9,494 nucleotides of DNA, from positions 1 through 9,494 of the forward strand of contig CAAGGF010000141.1 of NCBI GenBank assembly GCA_900769325.1, given 5' to 3'. The DNA is from Spirochaetia bacterium. Its GTDB lineage: Bacteria; Spirochaetota; Spirochaetia; Treponematales; Treponemataceae. Position 1 is the stretch's first letter. The number at the start of each line of letters is the position of its first letter. The translations under genes and the position numbers were made by a program. Shown piece by piece: positions 6,394 through 9,494 of this stretch. The notes beneath the pieces are model-generated. The model was given only the letters and a program-made list of their open reading frames with translations, did no database searches and had not been told where the DNA came from.

Positions 6394-7719
6394 ATGATAG
6401 TTATGAAATTCGGCGGTTCGTCCGTTGCAAATGCTGAAAGAATTAAACATGTTGCCTCGATTATAAAGGCATATAAAGAAAAAAGACCGGTCGTAGTTTT
6501 AAGTGCGATGGGAGATACAACTGATCACCTTCTTGAAGCGGCTGACCTTGCTGTTTCAGGTGTTGTCGATGTAAAAGGAGTTGCAAAACTTCACGAAGAA
6601 ACGGCTTTGTCTCTTGGAGTCAACATCGATACAATCAAGGCTCTTCTTGATGAGTTAAAGACTCTCCTTACAGGAATTTCAATGTTAAAAGAAATAAGTA
6701 AACGATCCCGCGATTATCTTGTTTCTTTTGGTGAAAGAATGTCTGTGAGAATGATGGCAGCCTATTTAAAAAGTGAAGGAATTGATGCAAAATTTTACGA
6801 TGCGTGGGATGTCGGTTTTGTAAGCGATTCAAATTACATGCAGGCAGAACTCCTTGAAGAAACATGGAACAACATTCCGATTCATCTTGATTCATATAAA
6901 AACGGTGAAGATAACGCAATTCCGATTGTTACAGGCTTTATCGCAAAAGATAAAAAAGGAATCATCACGACTTTAGGACGCGGCGGTTCAGATTTGACGG
7001 CGACTATGATTGGTGCTGCATTGAAGTCTGAAGAAGTTCAAACATGGAAAGATGTAGACGGAATTTTAACTACTGACCCAAGAATCGTAAAAGAAGCTAA
7101 AACCGTTCCAGAAGTAACTTACGAAGAGGCTCAGGAACTTGCAATGTTCGGTTCTCAGGTTCTCCATCCTCGTTCTATGGTTCCTGTGAGAAAAAGCGGA
7201 ACTCCTGTTCGCGTAAAAAATTCTTATAACATTTCAAGCAGCGGAACTATAATCGTTGAAAAACATTCTGGAAAAGTGCCTCCTGTTTGTGCAATTACTT
7301 CTGTAAAACATGTTCAGGTTATCGACATGGTTTCAAACCGAATGCTTGGCGCCTGTGGATTTTTAGCACATATTTTTAATAATTTCTTAAAATGGAATAT
7401 TTCTATTGATGTAATTGCAACTTCAGAAGTTTCAGTTTCCTGTACAGTAAGCGGAAAAGAAAAACTTGACGGTCTTGTAGAAGATTTAAAACGCGCATGC
7501 GATGTTACAGTTCGTTCTGAAAGGGCAATCGTTACTGTAATCTGCGATGTAGAACATTCTTCTGCAATCCTTGCATCCGGTTTTGATGCTTTAAGCGATG
7601 AAGGCATAAATGTTCAGATGATAAGTCAGGGTGCTTCAAAAGTAAACATCAGTTTTATCGTAGATGATTCAGAGGCTGACAGAACAGTTCAGATTCTTCA
7701 TAAGGCGTTTTTTGCATAA
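6394..7719 (+). CDS. lysC: Aspartate kinase (aspartokinase), LysC type
   Basis: This 441-residue monofunctional enzyme phosphorylates L-aspartate, the first step toward lysine/diaminopimelate, threonine and methionine. The kinase motifs are KFGGSS (5-10), SFGERMS (111-117), TTLGRGGSDLTA (192-203), VDGILTTDPR (221-230) and MFGSQVLHPR (251-260). Two C-terminal ACT-type regulatory segments follow (about 300-370 and 378-441), with MLGACGFLAHIF and SQGASKVNISF. These resemble the lysine-inhibited E. coli LysC class, so feedback by lysine is inferred. ATG 6394 is chosen because the protein then begins just before the conserved KFGGSS, but it has only AGG (6384-6386) upstream. An in-frame TTG at 6352 has a better AAGGAA and would add 14 residues lying within the leader hairpin. 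dapB follows after 39 nt and is probably co-transcribed. Confidence 0.93.
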   Translation: MIVMKFGGSSVANAERIKHVASIIKAYKEKRPVVVLSAMGDTTDHLLEAADLAVSGVVDVKGVAKLHEETALSLGVNIDTIKALLDELKTLLTGISMLKEISKRSRDYLVSFGERMSVRMMAAYLKSEGIDAKFYDAWDVGFVSDSNYMQAELLEETWNNIPIHLDSYKNGEDNAIPIVTGFIAKDKKGIITTLGRGGSDLTATMIGAALKSEEVQTWKDVDGILTTDPRIVKEAKTVPEVTYEEAQELAMFGSQVLHPRSMVPVRKSGTPVRVKNSYNISSSGTIIVEKHSGKVPPVCAITSVKHVQVIDMVSNRMLGACGFLAHIFNNFLKWNISIDVIATSEVSVSCTVSGKEKLDGLVEDLKRACDVTVRSERAIVTVICDVEHSSAILASGFDALSDEGINVQMISQGASKVNISFIVDDSEADRTVQILHKAFFA

Positions 7720-7758
7720 AATCTAAAAAATTTAAATTCAGTTTTACGGGAAAATAAT

Positions 7759-8538
7759 ATGAAAATTGCGTTAGTCGGTTATGGAAAAATGGGGCACATA
7801 ATAAAAAATTGTGCAGAAGCGTTAAATCATGAAGTTGTGTGCACTGTAGATGTCGTTTCAGAAGATGCAAGCGTAAAAATTAATTCAGGCGACACAGACG
7901 CTTTAAAAAGGGCTGTAAAATCAAGCGGGGCAGAAGGAATCATCGAATTCAGTCATCCTTCATGCGTTATTGAAAATATCAAGGCTCTTCTTCCGCTTTC
8001 GCTTCCAATTGTTGTTGGAACTACCGGCTGGAATGATAAATACGATGAAATAAACAAAGCGGCTTCTGATTGCGGCGGAATTATAATGACTTCATCAAAT
8101 TTTTCAATCGGTGTTAATATGCTTTTGAAAATCGTTGAAGAAGCGGTAAAAATTATGGAGCCTTGGAATGAATACGACATTGCAACTTGGGAGGCTCATC
8201 ACAATCAGAAAGCAGACAGTCCTTCTGGAACTGCCATTACGATTGCAGAAACAATTTTAAAAAATACTAAAAAGAAAGATAAACTTGTTTTTGATGCATT
8301 CCACGAAAAACCAAAGGCAAACGAACTTCATGTTTCTTCTACGCGTTTAGGTTATGTTCCGGGAACTCACACTGTTATGTTTGATTCTCCGGCAGATACA
8401 ATCGAAATCACGCACAGGGCAAGAAGCAGGGAAGGTTTTGCATACGGCGCAGTTCATGCACTTGAAAAACTTTCCGACGGAATAAAAAACGGAAAACTTT
8501 CAAAAGGCCGCCTTTATTTTATGAACGATTTATTTTAA
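7759..8538 (+). CDS. dapB: 4-hydroxy-tetrahydrodipicolinate reductase
   Basis: This 259-residue enzyme reduces the DapA product with NAD(P)H to tetrahydrodipicolinate, on the lysine/diaminopimelate branch. The nucleotide-binding turn GYGKMG is at 7-12. VVGTTGW (85-91) and SNFSIGVN (113-120) are typical of the family. The signature EAHHNQKADSPSGTA (145-159) contains the catalytic His147/His148 region and Lys151. The length is usual. GGGA (7748-7751) lies 7 nt before ATG 7759. It pairs logically with lysC upstream; dapA is not in this window. A strong terminator follows 11 nt after the stop, so lysC-dapB forms a closed unit. Confidence 0.94.
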   Translation: MKIALVGYGKMGHIIKNCAEALNHEVVCTVDVVSEDASVKINSGDTDALKRAVKSSGAEGIIEFSHPSCVIENIKALLPLSLPIVVGTTGWNDKYDEINKAASDCGGIIMTSSNFSIGVNMLLKIVEEAVKIMEPWNEYDIATWEAHHNQKADSPSGTAITIAETILKNTKKKDKLVFDAFHEKPKANELHVSSTRLGYVPGTHTVMFDSPADTIEITHRARSREGFAYGAVHALEKLSDGIKNGKLSKGRLYFMNDLF

Positions 8539-8549
8539 TTTTTTTTAAT

Positions 8550-8586
8550 GCCCTGGGCTTTGGTTTTAGAAGTTCGGGGCTTTTTT
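8550..8586 (+). terminator. Intrinsic terminator after dapB
   Basis: GCCC (8550-8553) pairs with GGGC (8577-8580). The stem continues with G-C, A-U and several G-U pairs to about 12 pairs and a loop of about 7 nt, followed directly by TTTTTT (8581-8586). On the minus strand the G-U pairs become A-C mismatches and the flank after the stem is A-rich, so it should work only for the plus-strand operon. Confidence 0.85.
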
Positions 8587-8587
8587 G

Positions 8588-9304
8588 TTAAATCAGCATT
8601 AAACCTGTTGCAGAAAGTAAAATCGGTAATGCTAATGTGAAGAAAAATGTGTGGAAAAATGAAAAACGCGGTGAAAAATTTTTTAAGTTTATTGCGATTT
8701 CAAATAAAAATGAAACTGAAAGAATCAGCGTTCCTGCAAAGAAGAGGACTGAATAAAGGGTTTTGTCAAAAATCAGCGTAAGAAGTGCAGAAAAATTTAA
8801 TATAAATGAAAGAAGAAGTTTTGCACTGTCAAAGAAAAAAAATGCCGTAAATGATTCTTTTTTTAATGATGTTATATTGAAAAGAATGAAAAGTAATAAA
8901 ACTGAAATTAAGGCGTAGAGGACTATTGTAAGAAAAAAAGCACTTCCAGAAATTTTTGTAAGCCGTATTGAAGGTAAAAAAAGTTCGAAAAGCGATGCAA
9001 GTGAAAGAAGGATTAAAATATTTCCGGCGTATTTGAAAGAATTTTTTGTTCCGTCCTGCGCAAAAGAGAAACCTGTGAGTGAAAGAATTAAAAATACGAG
9101 TGTAATGCGCATCAAATTCCGTGAGGCCGGAAGGAAAAAAATCATTATTGAAGTAAAAGAAAGAAGCAGAAAAGAACTGTGAAGAATCTTAAATATTTTT
9201 TTAAGTTTTGCATCGTTTTTAAAAGAAAAAATTGAATTTAAAACAAAAAAGACAAGATAGCATAAAGTTAAACCTAAAAAAACATAGAATAATATGGATG
9301 ACAT
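8588..9304 (-). CDS. Polytopic membrane protein, function unknown
   Basis: This 238-residue protein is extremely hydrophobic, with about eight candidate membrane helices near residues 4-26, 40-58, 65-82, 92-110, 120-143, 158-178, 184-206 and 216-236. Short Lys/Arg-rich loops lie between several of them (29-39, 146-149, 207-213). The ATG at 9304 (minus strand) has GAGG at 9313-9310, 5 nt away, and a near-consensus promoter further out, so the gene is real and independently transcribed. I do not recognise the family with confidence. Helix number, length and a C-terminal pattern (G...LF.IA...F, then a final hydrophobic pair) recall YhhN/TMEM86 lysoplasmalogenase-like proteins, but the acidic residues typical of that family are not clearly present. 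It converges on dapB; no minus-strand terminator is visible after its stop. Confidence 0.75.
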   Translation of the reverse strand: MSSILFYVFLGLTLCYLVFFVLNSIFSFKNDAKLKKIFKILHSSFLLLSFTSIMIFFLPASRNLMRITLVFLILSLTGFSFAQDGTKNSFKYAGNILILLSLASLFELFLPSIRLTKISGSAFFLTIVLYALISVLLLFILFNITSLKKESFTAFFFFDSAKLLLSFILNFSALLTLIFDKTLYSVLFFAGTLILSVSFLFEIAINLKNFSPRFSFFHTFFFTLALPILLSATGLMLI

Positions 9305-9321
9305 AAAAACCTCGTTTTGAA

Positions 9322-9349
9322 ATTATATCATATTTTTTCACAAAGGCAA
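9322..9349 (-). promoter_or_regulatory. Sigma-70-type promoter for the membrane protein
   Basis: On the minus strand, TTGCCT (plus 9349-9344) and a perfect TATAAT (plus 9327-9322) are separated by 16 nt. Transcription would start near 9315, only about 10 nt before the start codon and right at the ribosome binding site, so the leader would be very short. Confidence 0.65.
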
Positions 9350-9378
9350 TCATAAAGAAAAACGAATTAAATTCCACT

Positions 9379-9424
9379 AATTCGTAAGCGATTTTGTCCA
9401 AAGAATTCGTAAGGGATTTTGTCC
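9379..9424 (+). repeat. Two 21-bp direct repeats, 25-bp period
   Basis: The word TTCGTAAGSGATTTTGTCC, preceded by AA, occurs at 9379-9399 and again at 9404-9424, differing only at one base (C9389 against G9414). Four nt (AAAG) separate the copies. The second copy, through its G, becomes part of a perfect 7-bp hairpin TAAGGGA/TCCCTTA (9410-9416 and 9422-9428). The first 8 bases TAATTCGT (9378-9385) also have an inverted partner at 9362-9369. Confidence 0.85.
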
Positions 9425-9447
9425 CTTATAATAAAGAGGTGAATTAT

Positions 9448-9494
9448 TTGGACGAAAAGAAACTGGAAGTTATGAAGATGGTTGTTAATGGAGA
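9448..9494 (+). CDS. Transposase N-terminus (cut by window end)
   Basis: A TTG at 9448 preceded by GAGGTG (9436-9441, 6 nt away) opens a frame with 15 complete codons before the window ends: (M)DEKKLEVMKMVVNGE-like. A short charged helix ending in 'NGE' is how several IS transposases begin before an HTH of the type '...AAELLGLSERQ'; that continuation is not visible here. TATAAT at 9427-9432 may be its -10 box, but no good -35 box is seen. The call rests on the start signals and the adjacent repeats. Confidence 0.45.
   Translation, partial: MDEKKLEVMKMVVNG

Larger units (their letters stand above)
9377..9494 (+). mobile_element. Left end of a probable insertion sequence (partial)
   Basis: A pair of direct repeats typical of transposase-binding ends is followed at once by a ribosome binding site and the start of a transposase-like reading frame. 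The left boundary is placed at about 9377 on the reading CTAATTCG and is uncertain; an inverted copy of the first word (ACGAATTA, 9362-9369) lies further left. The right end and any target duplication are outside the window. My best guess for the family is IS1202/ISTde1-like (formerly grouped in ISNCY), from memory of the transposase N-terminus and its occurrence in treponemes. Confidence 0.5.

Noticed and set aside
9219..9401. Minus-strand 60-codon frame across the membrane-protein start
   Set aside because: It overlaps the supported promoter, ribosome binding site and N-terminus of the gene at 8588-9304 in another frame.
9379..9424. CRISPR-like array
   Set aside because: Only two copies occur, separated by 4 nt, with no spacer-sized interval and no cas genes.

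Overview
The window is AT-rich, densely packed DNA that looks like the chromosome of a treponeme-type spirochaete. That assignment is inferred from the gene set and order: cmk directly before rpsA, lipoproteins with loose spirochaete-style lipoboxes, and an insertion-sequence end of a kind I associate with Treponema. It is not based on a marker gene.

Region 1 (1-5559, + strand) reads as one operon-like run. A 122-nt leader holds three consecutive stem-loops, the last with the form of an intrinsic terminator ending 13 nt before the cmk start codon. It is followed by cmk (CMP kinase), rpsA (six-domain ribosomal protein S1), a GAF/AAA+/Fis-type sigma-54 activator, a membrane-anchored TPR protein and a predicted lipoprotein. 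Gaps are 9, 18, 12 (0 for the longest reading of the TPR gene) and 10 nt. Cmk and RpsA lie in the same frame, separated by one TAA and three sense codons.

Region 2 (5560-6270, + strand) is a second predicted lipoprotein with its own near-consensus sigma-70 promoter (TTGCTT-N17-TATAAT) and good ribosome binding site. Its mature part looks like an all-beta sandwich domain.

Region 3 (6271-8586, + strand) is an amino-acid biosynthesis pair: lysC (aspartate kinase, step 1 of the aspartate pathway) and dapB (dihydrodipicolinate reductase, on the lysine/diaminopimelate branch). The pair has a plausible promoter, a leader hairpin with a T-run, and a strong one-directional terminator after dapB.

Region 4 (8588-9349, - strand) is a convergent gene for a very hydrophobic protein with about eight membrane segments, preceded by a clear promoter and ribosome binding site. 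I cannot assign its function.

Region 5 (about 9377-9494) is the left end of a probable insertion sequence. Two 21-bp direct repeats with a 25-bp period are followed by a ribosome binding site and the first 15 codons of what looks like a transposase, cut by the window edge.

The parts most worth a second look are the three-hairpin cmk-rpsA leader, the natural GSFTNA variant of the sigma-54-contacting GAFTGA loop in the activator, the hairpin that covers an alternative start signal of lysC, and the repeat array at the insertion-sequence end. I saw no clear evidence of a wholly new multi-gene system.
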